Positions 31,529 through 42,900 of a DNA stretch of 64,000 bases are shown here, in pieces. Within the stretch, counting starts at the first letter, position 1; each line of letters begins with the position of its first letter. The notes under the pieces are model-generated. The model ran no database searches. It was not told the origin of the DNA and saw only the letters and a program-made list of their open reading frames with translations. Where the stretch lies: positions 1,178,001 through 1,242,000 of the forward strand of contig CP073212.1 of the NCBI GenBank assembly GCA_020342235.1, written 5' to 3'. The position numbers were made by a program, and so were the translations under genes. The DNA comes from Saccharomycopsis phalli (lineage: Eukaryota > Ascomycota > Saccharomycetes > Ascoideales > Saccharomycopsidaceae).

Positions 31529-32807
31529 ATGTCTACCAAAGCGATTATCTTAGTAAGTACGCTTCAGAGCACATCATTACTGACTGCAGGTTGGCGGTGA
31601 TACCAGAGGTACACGTTTCAGACCTCTTAGTCTTGATACTCCAAAGGTTCTCTTTCCAATTGGTGGAAAGCCATTGTTGGCCCACATTATCGATCCGATT
31701 AGCAAGATCAGCTCCATCAAGGACGTGTTGATTATTGGATTTTACGAGAATTCTGTGTTCAATGAGTTTCTCTTTGACTCTAAGCACAAATACCCACACC
31801 TCAACATCAAATACTTGCGCGAGTACAAGGCATTGGGTACTGCTGGTGGGTTGTTCCATTTCCGGGACGAAATCAAGCGCAACAACCCAGAAAAGATCTT
31901 TGTGGTCCACGGGGATATTATCTGCTCATTTCCATTTGATGATATTTTGCAATTTTTCAACAAGAAGGAGAACTATTATGAGGACATTGAGCCAAAAGCT
32001 GTGATTTTTGGAATTGATGTTCCAAAGCATTTGGCAGCCCACCCACACTCTTTTGGTGCAATTGTGTCGGACTCAGACAGCAAGGTGGTCCACTATGTTG
32101 AAAAGCCAGAGTCGAAGTTGTCCAATGTGATTAATGGTGGTATCTACTTGTTCAACAGCAAGTACATCATCAACATTATTGCCCAAACAAAACACGCCAA
32201 GGATGACGACTCAGAGAACTTGGATGCTGCTGACACCGACGTTGTCAGTTTGGAAAATGACATCTTGTCGAAGTTACCGGAAGACGGCGCCTTCTTTGTC
32301 TACAAGGCAGCCTCTTATTGGCGACAAATCAAACGGGCTGCAAGTGCACTTCCAGCCAACGATTTGGTCTTGGAAAATACAAAGAACGATAACTCCGAGC
32401 AACAATGTGAGATTGTTGAGCCGGTTTTCATCCACCCATCAGCACGTATTGAAAAGGGAGCCAAGATCGGACCTCACGTCTCAATTGGACCAAATTGCAC
32501 CATTAGCAGCGGAGTCCGGATTAAGGACTCGATTATCTTGGACAACGTCGAGATATTCGAGGACTCCCTTGTGCTTAATTCGATTATTTCGTCGCATTGC
32601 CGAATTGGAAAATGGACAAGAATCGAGGGCGACAAGATTCAGCCAAATGACCCAGTAACTTACTTCCAGGTCCATGACATTAAGTTTTCCAAGGCCACTA
32701 TTTTGACTTCCAATACTCAGGTTTCCGATGGAGTCTATGTGAAGAACTGTGTCGTCTTGCCAGACAAGACGATTAAAGTGGACACAAAGTTGGAGATTAT
32801 CATGTAG
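31529..32807 (+). CDS. GMPPA-type sugar-phosphate nucleotidyltransferase (two exons)
   Basis: Exon 1 (31529-31552) encodes MSTKAIIL and exon 2 runs 31590-32807; the 37 nt intron starts GTAAGT and ends TACTGACTGCAG. Splicing restores the nucleotidyltransferase start LVGGDTRGTRFRPLSLDTPK. The 413-residue product has an N-terminal nucleotidyltransferase domain (LREYKALGTAGGL, VVHGDIICSFP, FGAIV) and a C-terminal left-handed beta-helix (IHPSARIEKGAKIGPHVSIGPNC). GGDTRGTRFRPLS rather than GGYGTRLRPLT is the mark of the GMPPA (regulatory alpha) branch. GMPPA senses GDP-mannose and controls the catalytic GMPPB/Psa1. S. cerevisiae is, as I recall, without it. Whether this protein is catalytic is not known from sequence. 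Confidence 0.9.
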
Positions 32808-33753
32808 GCCAATTCACTGATGCAGTGACGGTGCCTACTTGACAGCTTTCTTCGGAAGTGGCTGTTTCCCCAGCACCAGATAAGATATATAGATAAATAG
32901 TCATGATACGTCGTTGACCAATTGATGATTATTATCCTGTGTATCTGGTTCCATGATTAAATACCTGATTGAAATTCATGTATTATCATCCATGAGTAGT
33001 ATTTTTTTTTTATTTGTCTAGTTTATTCATTGTATTTTCTAGAGTAGATTCATAGTGGTACTGACAGAAATTCGATCCAGCAGATTAATCAGATGCAGAA
33101 ATTTTGTAAATTTTTCATGGATTATAAACTCTCTGAATAGTTTTGCATTATTTAGAATAAAATAGAATTTTTTGCTTCAATTTTCATGAATTCTGATAAT
33201 CTTTTTTACGCTTGAAGGATATTAGCGTGGTGGATATGTCTGACAAGTACCGCTAACATGACTCCATACGATATAAATAGTTTTCCCTGCGAGAAATTCC
33301 GAGAGTTGCATCCAATAGTTTAGCATTTCCTGATTACTCTAATTTAAAAATAACAATAAAGCTTGTAAATAGCACTCGTTTGTACCCAGATTTGGTAAGT
33401 GACCGTCGATCTGAGCCAGTTGTCCAAGTCAAACTCTTTAGATATTTTTGGTGACTATCAATCTTGATAAACAATCCAAGAGCAAAAAAGCTTGAAATAT
33501 CGCGGCGGCGAAGTTTGCTGAATAGCAACAATTACAGAAATGGAAAAACCGTAAATTATTGGTTCCGTAGAAATTCTAATATTCTGACTGTACTTATCCA
33601 AGTAATAACCGCATTGAATAGCTGTAGACATCAAAAGAATTACTATATTTCAGTTTCTAAAGATACAGAACAAAATCGCCTTGTCTGCGGAAGTACCATG
33701 AATTGTCGGGATTTATTAAACCCTATTTAATTAAATACACAACAAAAATATTC
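32808..33753. other. Intergenic, no gene seen
   Basis: AT-rich region between convergent genes. An 88-codon frame on the + strand near 33464-33730 has no recognisable features and is not called. Confidence 0.4.
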
Positions 33754-35103
33754 TTAAAAAACCACATTATTCCTTAGAGCATTCTTGTACCAATAATAGT
33801 CGTTATTGTGTGAGACCTGCTCACGAATAAACGACTCAATATCACTATAAACTGGGCCTGGACTTGGACTAAGAGTACGCAATTTAGCTGGCCTTTGAGA
33901 AGATTTAAGTGACGATTTGGTAGATTGAACTGAAGGACTCTTGACAAACTTCTTACAAGACTTAGCTTTTCGGTTCACGACATTGACTAGTGATCCTTCA
34001 ATAACTGGGGCATCTAATTGGCAGATTTTGGAAGTGAAATTCAAACTTTCAGGTAGCTTTTTGGAGTAACGAAGAATTATACCATCACCCGGAAAGTTAC
34101 TCGACTTCGAATTTTTTTTGCTGGCCTCCTTAATTTTCCGTTTGCATCGAGAATTCATATAATTAACATGGATCATGCCACTCATTGTTTCAAAATTTAC
34201 GCACATCGGCTTGTCAACGATTAAATCATCTGTTGCTTTGGTGTCTGATTTGCCCATGGCCACCTTTTCTAACTTACTCTTTGAGTCTTTTGGCTTAACC
34301 TTTTGTTTATAGTTTGATTTATCCTTTAGTTCAAACATTGGCTCGACCATTGTCTCGTCCTTCGAATTGTCTAAGTTTAATTTTGGTTTGCAATCATCTA
34401 TAGAATTTACATTATTAGACAACCCAATTTTTCTCGAGTTTGCCATTTCCAAGTGCCTCTTTCTTTTCTTATTTCTCTTGGAATTCTTTTTCTTCTTCTT
34501 CCTTATGTCAACTTTTTCAACTTTTTCAACTTTTTCAACTTTTTCAACTTTTTCAACTTTTTTGGGTATACTAGCAAATATTTCGATAGGAATGTTGATT
34601 TCTTTGGCTTTCTTGGCTTCATTATCCAATAAATCAAGACAATCATTTACGGTTTCCTCTTTAACATTTTGTGTAACGTCCACTAGTACAATAGGTCCCC
34701 AGGAATCAGCATTCTCCGATTCAGTGTCCATTGAGTAGTTTGAAAAATGAATAGATAAACCTTTCATACTATTATGAACTGCTAGTATACAAACAGTAAT
34801 GACTGCAAAAATCAAAGTAACGATAGTTTGTCGTTCGCAATTAATGCAAGGTCTCTCATTAAACCTTTGACCAATTGTCATTAAATTCATAGGTTCAGTC
34901 AAGGGGTTGTTCTTTAAACAATCGGACACATATTGTTGAGTCCATTCCAGTTGAGAGTGCGTATAGTTGAATTGATTGAATAGTGTTTCTGGAACGTCTG
35001 TAATGTGACATGAATATGACACTTTATGCCAGGAAGTGTCTTTTTTGATACGTTTGAAAGCGTCTAGTTCGATATCTTGAATATATGTTAAAAAGCAAGT
35101 CAT
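33754..35103 (-). CDS. Unknown basic single-pass membrane protein
   Basis: The first ATG is at 35103; the frame extends 22 codons upstream but only from a TTG. The product is 449 residues. One clear membrane segment (TIVTLIFAVITVCILAV, about 93-109) follows a Cys-containing stretch (RPCINCERQ). Before it lies a compact region with several Cys. After it the chain is polar and strongly Lys-rich, with five EKV tripeptides (coded by 9 bp repeats near 34510-34560) and IRKKKKKNSKRNKKRKRH. Basic patches like that may bind nucleic acid or serve as nuclear signals; an inner-nuclear-membrane or ER location is only a guess. I recognise no family. Confidence 0.65.
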   Translation of the reverse strand: MTCFLTYIQDIELDAFKRIKKDTSWHKVSYSCHITDVPETLFNQFNYTHSQLEWTQQYVSDCLKNNPLTEPMNLMTIGQRFNERPCINCERQTIVTLIFAVITVCILAVHNSMKGLSIHFSNYSMDTESENADSWGPIVLVDVTQNVKEETVNDCLDLLDNEAKKAKEINIPIEIFASIPKKVEKVEKVEKVEKVEKVDIRKKKKKNSKRNKKRKRHLEMANSRKIGLSNNVNSIDDCKPKLNLDNSKDETMVEPMFELKDKSNYKQKVKPKDSKSKLEKVAMGKSDTKATDDLIVDKPMCVNFETMSGMIHVNYMNSRCKRKIKEASKKNSKSSNFPGDGIILRYSKKLPESLNFTSKICQLDAPVIEGSLVNVVNRKAKSCKKFVKSPSVQSTKSSLKSSQRPAKLRTLSPSPGPVYSDIESFIREQVSHNNDYYWYKNALRNNVVF

Positions 35104-38100
35104 AATGCGCAATTGAAATGTATACAAAAACTTGCGGAAATCGCTTTCTTTTCTTGGTTCTGGTTTCAAGCACTAGTAAGCTTACTTAGAATGAAAATGT
35201 GCAATTTACTAAATAGAGCTTAGAGTTGTAAAGGCATTACGTGATTGACCAGTAAGAAAAGCTGTTCTTTCTTTTGTTAGTAAAAGTCACAAATGGCAGT
35301 GGCACAGAAGTCCATTTAGAATGAGCAATGCTGAGTATGCGGTCTTGAGAAGAACGGAAGTAGCTATATTCTAATCTTCTGTTTGTTGTGGTTGCAATTA
35401 CTAACTTGTTTCAATGGTTTGTTTCTCGGTAATAGTATGCCTTTTTCACTTTAACATATCATGAACACGGAAACCTCAAAAGCTCTGTCAAACCAAAACT
35501 AATAGTCTGCGTGCAGGAATTCCGTTTGAATTTATCTGAAAAATGAATGGGTCAAATATCCTGTTGGTTATATAATGACCAGGTATTTTTATGAATGAAA
35601 ATGCGTATGCATAATTTATATACACTGTGACATGTGGCAATGTACACATGTATTCTTATAACACGTGGTAACATGCAGCACGAGACTTACAATGAACCAA
35701 AATATTGATGAGTGAATTAATGATGGCGATATTATTATTAATATTCTATATATCCATGGAAATATATAATTGAAGATTGCTTTACCATTTACTGTCAGTT
35801 GCGGCATTATCGTAGATGAAACATTGGCTTCCCGTCAACTGCATTCAGTAGCATGGTATCAAACTGACATCCAATACAAGATCGACTTGATATTGGTTGG
35901 CGATCGCATTCTAAGTTCCATTGTCTTATTTAGCAACAAATCAAGTGGCTTCTAAAGGTTAGAAGAACAACAGTGACGTATGAAGCCGTCGTGATTACCA
36001 ATGCCGTGCTATGTGCCACTACAGAGAATGACTCTGTTGTATCAGATGGATAAATTATGGGACTGCCGTTTGATTATAACAGTAAAATGATGACTATAAA
36101 AGGGTATTATTTTTGTTATATAAGAACAAGATTTGCTAATAATCACCTAATCATTCTATTCAAAGGAACAATGGATGTGCATTTGGAGGGGCTGATTAAG
36201 GGAAGAGAGTCGAAAAGCAATAAAGTCAACGATAGGCAATGCATCTATTTATAAGTAGCATAGATGGCATGGATATTGAACATTTTCTGCTTCTTAACCA
36301 TGCATGGTGGACTTGGGATTATTTAACTAGTCAGAACCATATTTTCAGAGACAATAGTTGAATACAAAAATAAAGATTGTTAATATTAACCAGAAAATGG
36401 TCTAGCAAGGTTCCTAGAGTAGCAAGATGAAAGATGGTGCCGAGGTTAAATGAGTTGCTGAAGCTTCTATTATAAATAGACTACATTATGTAGTATTTTT
36501 TGTTCCTTTGGGATTGAATAACGAGGTGAGTAGGTAAATTTAGTCATTAAATTGTGGGAGAAGTTCTGCTCTTATACTAATTGACAAACTCAATCTAGTT
36601 ACTGGTATCACCCATATCTTATCATTGTATACCTTGGACAAGTTGCCTTTCTACATGATGCCAGTTGTATGATTGTAAATTGCTTCAGTTGCATATTTAG
36701 CCTGCCACAACAGAATGTAAGCCATGGGCTACATGCAGAGCTTTGTAGAATCAAGTTCCATATGAGAATTCGAGAAATTGACGATTCTTATGATCCAATA
36801 CTGGTGCACAAATGCCTGCAGTTTATAAAAACAATGGGCCAAGAGAATGATGATATATACAATAAGTTAATGATTTTATTAGCTAAAGGGATACTGAAAC
36901 TTATGTTACGGGCATCTGGATACAACCCAAAAGACAGTGTCTGCCAGAGAAATGTACTGCAATTGAATTATTCAAGTAGTGAAGAATGGTAATGCTAGTA
37001 AAATGCAAGTCATTGTCTACGGTAAATGGCCCAGTGGGGTATGGTGTACCAATAACCTGGTTTCATAAATGTTGAGCAGCGCCGATCATGGGAAACTAAC
37101 GAGGGGCTTGTAGCATTTGGATGGATAAACATAATAAGTACGATACGTGGCCACAAGGTATATCTTTTCTGGATATATTCTTAAAGGGGATGCCTGTTTG
37201 GGAAATGTCCTAGAACATGGACCATGCAATGGTACTACTGTATTGATGAAATTACCATGTATGGAGATGATGGAGGTGGGTGGAGATAGACGGAGACGAA
37301 TGGATCAAGATATCTTAATGAAATGATTAACCCACCAATATTATTTATACTACATTTTGAAATACTAAGTTTGAAATATGCATTGGTCTACCGGCCACAT
37401 ACTAAACCGGCCTACTAGAAATGCAGCATGAGACAAGGGCAGATTTCAACTGCAGGGATTCAAGTCCGGGGCATGATGGAACGTGACTGGCACTTTTTGG
37501 GAAAAGGGACCAATAATTCATGGTTGAAAAATGGTAGAAAAAGGGAAATGAATCATGATCGAAAAAGTATTAATAGAATGAGACGATATAGTTGTTGCCC
37601 ATTGGCATTGTGTAGGAGGCAGCAATTTGTAGCGAAAGGTGTTTGAATTCAGCGATGAAACATGTCTCTGTATGTTTCAGTACACGGGGCCCAAATTCTA
37701 GCGTAATATACAGTATATTCTATAGGGTATATAACAACAAACAAAACAAAACACCAAACAATTTTCACTAGGTACTCTACTGTACACGGTACATACACGG
37801 ATCCACACTTGTAATGGAATGTTAGTCGTCTACTTGAATATGCCAACACACCTTCTGGCATTGCAACACATTAAGTTTCGCAAACTTTACACCAATATCC
37901 CATACCCCCAACCTTCCACAATGTAGTCCCCAACCTGCCACAATGTAGTCCTTTTGTCTTGACAAATGTAGTGTTTTAGTACACTAGTCTGCTCCAGGTT
38001 ATTAGTACATTGAGTAGATTTCTCTATAGTCACCGCCACGCGAATAATCAGACAACTAGTCTGGCATGCTCCGATTATTGGCATGCTCCGACTAGGCCTG

Positions 38101-38139
38101 TTTGTCGACTACTCTGGCGTCGTCAGGCCTCTTTGCCGG
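35104..38139. other. 3 kb gene-poor AT-rich region
   Basis: I find no supported gene. The best frame (36669-36992, 107 codons, + strand) has a helical-looking middle (KCLQFIKTMGQENDDIYNKLM) but no family or good context. A 22 bp tandem pair (CAACCTGCCACAATGTAGTCC type) lies at about 37910-37953, and GC-richer repeats of roughly 30 bp follow the BEM1 end (38085-38180). Confidence 0.4.
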
Positions 38140-39874
38140 CTACTCTCTGGCATCGTCCGACTGGGCCTCTTCGTCGGCAATGATAATCAACTTCAACTTT
38201 GGATCCTTGCCAATCAACTGCCGGAGAAACTCGTCGCTGTCAATCTCCTTGGACAGGTTATCGTCGTTAAACTCGGCCAAGTTCTTTGACTTGACAAACA
38301 ACTTGATTTTCTCGCCCGGCTTGTTGATCCGCTGACCGATCTTGGACTTCAATTCCAAGAGGCTGGTGGTCATTGGCACGGAAATGGCAAAGATGTCGTC
38401 CTCGTAGTAGAACTTGATCTTGGTATTCTTGTTTGTCGAGACCTTGAGCGCGGGCTTGGAGTCTTCGTTGATGGTGGTGCTCTCTGAGCCTGTAGAAGTG
38501 GCGTTGGTGGATATCAGGTCGGTTTTTACGTTCAACTGCACCATCTGGTAGCTCAACTGAGACTCCTTTGTGTCTGAGCTGGACCGTGCGCTGCTCAGAT
38601 TGAGCGATGGCGGAGGCTGTGGCATGGACGATGTGGATCCGGTTTTCAGCTGGGGCTCGTCATACTCGCGATCTCCGTCCTTGAGCTTGAAAAACGCCTG
38701 GACGGCCGGCCGGACCTCGGCAATGGCCAAGAGCGACTTCAAATACTGCTCTGTTTCGGCAGAACGCTCGTTGGACCCGGGAAGTGCCGGGTGGTTTTCC
38801 AACGTCTCCAGGACCTTGGCTTGGAGCTCGTGGAAGTCGTCATGCACACGCGACAAGGAGCGACGTCTGTCGTTGGAGAGCGTGGCGACAATATGGTACA
38901 ACTCTGCATCGTGAGTGACGGCGACGTCGGTGACTGTCACCTGATACGACAGTCGTTCTGATGCAGAGTTGTCGTCGTATTCGTACAAGGTGCGTTGCTG
39001 GGGCAGTTGCACGTGCTCGTCGTTCAACAGGATTGATGCGGCCTTGTACTTTGCGGCCTTGCTTTTCCATTCGGCGACGGTGGGAAGGCCCGAGTCTCTA
39101 ATTTCTGCGACGACGTCGCCGCTGCTCAGTTTCTTGGTGGCCCAGTTGAGGGTCTTGATGTAAGCCACCGGCACGAGTCCCGGCCCGCCAAGCCGGTTGA
39201 TTGGCTTGGCGATAAACCACTCAAACTCGTGGTGCGCGCAGAGAATCAAGTATTCTCCTTTACGCACGTCCAACTCGTCCGAGTCTGGGCGTGCGTCAAA
39301 GTCGTACATGACGAGCCCATAAAGGATGCCGCCGCTAAGCGGGTTCAGGGGCGGTCTGCGGACGGGTTGCCCGGAGAAGCGGTCCGGGGAGGCAGCTCCA
39401 GGGGAAAGGTGGAGGTTGCTGATGATGTAGCTGTTATTCTGGCTGAGGGAGTCTGGTCTTTTGCGCTGGTTGACGACCTCAAAGTGCGACACCGGCACCA
39501 CGCCTTTGGTGTCGGTGAGCGGGTTGGTGACCTCGTAAAAATCGGGGTCGTTTTCACGGGCCATGACCCAAAAGAAGTCGCCCGTCTTGAACGAGAGCTG
39601 GTTCTGCCCACTGGCAGTGTAGTCGGACGTTGCACGGATGATCTTCTTCGGCGTGTCCTTCAAGCTAGTGGTGCTGGAAATCGAGGTGGATGACGACGCC
39701 AAGAGCTGGGCCGTGAAGTTGCTGGAGGATCCGCCAAGAGACGAGACCCGGGTATGGCTCTGAGCCGAGCTGGACTGGCGTTTTTCTTTCTCGCTTTTGA
39801 GCGACTTGCGAAGACCCTGGAGGTTAGTGGACATGGCCCCAGCAGCACCAAACGGCAATACTTACCCTCATCAT
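38140..39874 (-). CDS. BEM1: Bem1 polarity scaffold (two exons)
   Basis: Bem1 links Cdc42, its GEF Cdc24 and PAK kinases at sites of polar growth. Domains in order: SH3-1 (KIIRATSDYTAS ... GVVPVSHFEVV, about 60-125), SH3-2 (LYGLVMYDFDAR ... GLVPVAYI, about 165-225), PX (about 300-410) and PB1 (TKIKFYYEDDIFAI to the end). The frame can start at the ATG at 39834. A better model has exon 1 at 39874-39866 (ATGATGAGG) and a 49 nt intron (GTAAGT ... CACTAACCTCCAG) before 39816. It yields MMRGLRKSLKSEKEK, which parallels the yeast start MLKNFKLSKRD. Product 561 residues. It is divergent from the AKL1-like kinase across 113 bases, so the two probably share control elements. Confidence 0.93.
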
Positions 39875-39987
39875 GTGTACCTGGAAAATGCAAATTGCCC
39901 GCTTCCAATCCCGCTCCCAGCACCAAAGGCCGGGTAAGTTACCCGGCACGCATGCCCCTTAACTGCTGCGGCCTGGCCAGCTCACCT

Positions 39988-42900
39988 ATGGAGAAGTTCA
40001 AGAAGTTGCCTCCTGGCACCCGGCTCAAGGTCGGATCACACGAGCTGACCATCGTCAGCTACATCTCCGAGGGCGGCTTTGCTCACATCTATAAAGTGCG
40101 CATCTCGCCCCCAGAAAACAGCCTGGACATTGCCTGTTTAAAACGTGTCTTGGTCAAGGACAGAGCTGGTCTTAACCAGCTTAGAACAGAGGTCAAGGTC
40201 ATGCAGCGGCTCATTGGCCGCCCAAACATCGTCCAATACTACGACTCACATGCCCTGAGACTCCTGACCACAGAATCACACGAGGACATTGGCTACGAGG
40301 TATTGGTGCTCATGGAACTTTGCCCCAATCGCCTGCTCTTGGACTTTATGAACACGCGTCTCAAGGAAAAATTGTCCGAGCCTGAGATATTGAAGATCAT
40401 GTACGACATCTCTTTGGCCGTGGCACAGCTCCACTACCTCCCAAAGCCGCTTATCCACCGTGACATCAAAATCGAAAACGTGCTTATTGACAGCGCACGC
40501 AACTTCAAATTGTGCGACTTTGGCAGCACATGCCGCCCCATTGACGCGCCCCGCTCCCAACAGCAGCTCCAAGCTGTTTACCAGGATATCGTCCATCAAA
40601 CCACACCCCAATATCGGGCCCCAGAGATGATCGACTTTGCTCGTGGGTACCCAGTGGATGAAAAGTCAGACATATGGGCTCTCGGAGTGTTTCTCTACAA
40701 GCTCTGCTTCTACATTACTCCGTTTGAACAGCAGGGCGAAATGGCGATTCTCAGCGGCAGCTTCCTGTTCCCAGCCATGCCCCGTTACTCGCTGAACATC
40801 AAAAACTTGATCATCATCATGCTCCAGATCAACCCGTCCTTTAGACCAAACATATTCCAAGTGGTCGATGCCGTCTGTCGCATCCAGGACATTACCGTGC
40901 CGATTCTGGACATTTACGAATTGGGCCTGTACAAGATCCCGGAGATTGGCGATCTCCAGCGGACTTCTTCGAAAAGAAGAGATTATCAGAGGAATGCCCA
41001 GTCCCTGGGGCAATGCGTCTCGGGAAATGCGCAAAACATGCCTCAGATGCCGCAAGTTCCCCAGATGCCGCAAGTTCCCCAGATGCCGCAAGTTCCCCAG
41101 ATGCCTCAGGTACCCCAGAACATCCCCCAGATTCCCCAGATTCCCCCAATCCCTCATATGCCGCAAAAGACCCCGGGACACAGCACACAAAACACCCATC
41201 TGGCACCTCCAAACACCCAGGCACAGTTTCCAAATGCCCCAAACGGGATCGACTATCCTGCTTCATACAACTACGGCTACTCAAAGACCGGGCCTGATTT
41301 CAGCTCTCTCACGCATTCTCTCCTTGTCAAAACCACAGAAATGATCGAAGACTCTAAACACGCCCAAATGGACGCCCCGTTCCCAGACACCCACAAGGAT
41401 CTAAGGAGAGCCCATCTGCACAAGGCAAACAAAGTCACAGCAGATCTTGCCGACAATGCTGCAGTCAGGTATCCTTCCGTCGACCAGCTAGCCGTCATAG
41501 ACGTACCAAATCACTCTCAAGATGATAAACCCCAGGTATCGTACCTTGCCCCTGCGAAAAGCAGCACCTCTCTAGGATTGGACACCACAAACTACTCCAG
41601 TACCTCTATTGACTTGACCAGCTCCGAATTGGGTGCGTACGAAAACCGCCCGCCTTCCAGTGATGATCAGCCCCTTGATGGTGTTGCTGCAGACGACCAG
41701 TTACCAGAAACGGAGTTTCAGGTGCCTGCACGTTCAAAGACCCCGTCTACGAATCCATTTCCATATGAAGAGCAAAGCAATGACAGGAATCCGTGGGCAA
41801 GCAAGAGTCCATTTCCAAAGAGCGACGAGAAGAGTCTGTTTGCAACGGGCGAGGAAAGAAGTCCTTTTAATGGTGACGGGGACAGGGTCCCATTTCCACG
41901 AGATGATAAAGACCAGTTTGCAAGTAATGAGAAGTCGCCATTTCCAAATGAGAAGTCTCCATTTCCAAATGAGAAGTCTCCATTTCCAAATGAGAAGTCG
42001 CCATTTCCAAATGAGAAGTCTCCATTTCCAACTAATGAGAAGCCTCCATTTCCAGTTAATGAAAAGTCTCCATTTCCAGTTAATGAGAAGCCTCCATTTC
42101 CAGTTAATGAGAAGCCTCCATTTCCAGTTAATGAAAAGTCTCCATTTCCAGTTAATGATAAAGTACCATTTCCAGTTAATGAAAAAGATGCATTTCCTAC
42201 CAACGAAAGAACACCATTTCCAGCCACTGAAAAAGCTCCATTTCCTTCCAACGAAAGAACTCCGTTCCCTATGATCTCAAAGGAGGAAAAGCGCCCCTTG
42301 CCAGACGACAGAATCCCGTTCCCAATTATAACAAAGGAGGAAAAGAGCCCGTTTCCAAAAATCCCTGCCGAAAAGTCTCCGTTTCCCACCATTCCTTCTC
42401 TGGAAAACACCGTCGCGGTAAGTACCACCGGAGAACATATAAATGCACTTTTAATCAAAACCAGCACCATTGTCAATGGGTTCATTGATAACGACGAGCT
42501 TACGTCGCCTGAATTGACACGGTATCTGAGCCAAAAAGCCTGGGAGTCCGGCAAGGCATCAGCAGAAGCAGCCCAGAGTCCAGAGGCGCTTCAGAGTTAT
42601 CCGAACCAGAGTTCGCCGCATCCGCAAAGTAGTCAAAACCCGCTACAGTTGCCGGATTTCAGCCAAAAGGACAATTACTTCTTGCATAATTCTGCCTACA
42701 AGGACAAGTCGAATTACCGCAAGCAGCCGGTATACCTTGAAAAGCATTCGCTTCAGGACAAGTCTGGTTACCAGAATAGCTTTGCTGACACCAGCCTTCG
42801 TGATACCAGTTTTCAGGACAGTATACAGTCTCAGAAGGAAAACCAGTCTGACCTCTCTGGCTATCAGAACGTTCTGGCTAAGCCTGGGCAGAAAAAGTTT

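Noticed and set aside
36669-36992. 107-codon frame in the 35-38 kb gap
   Set aside because: Some helical character, but no family, no clear promoter context and no matching exon; not enough to call.
41718-42554. 278-codon frame antisense to the AKL1-like kinase
   Set aside because: Periodic NGDFSL-type repeats are only the complement of the SPFP array.
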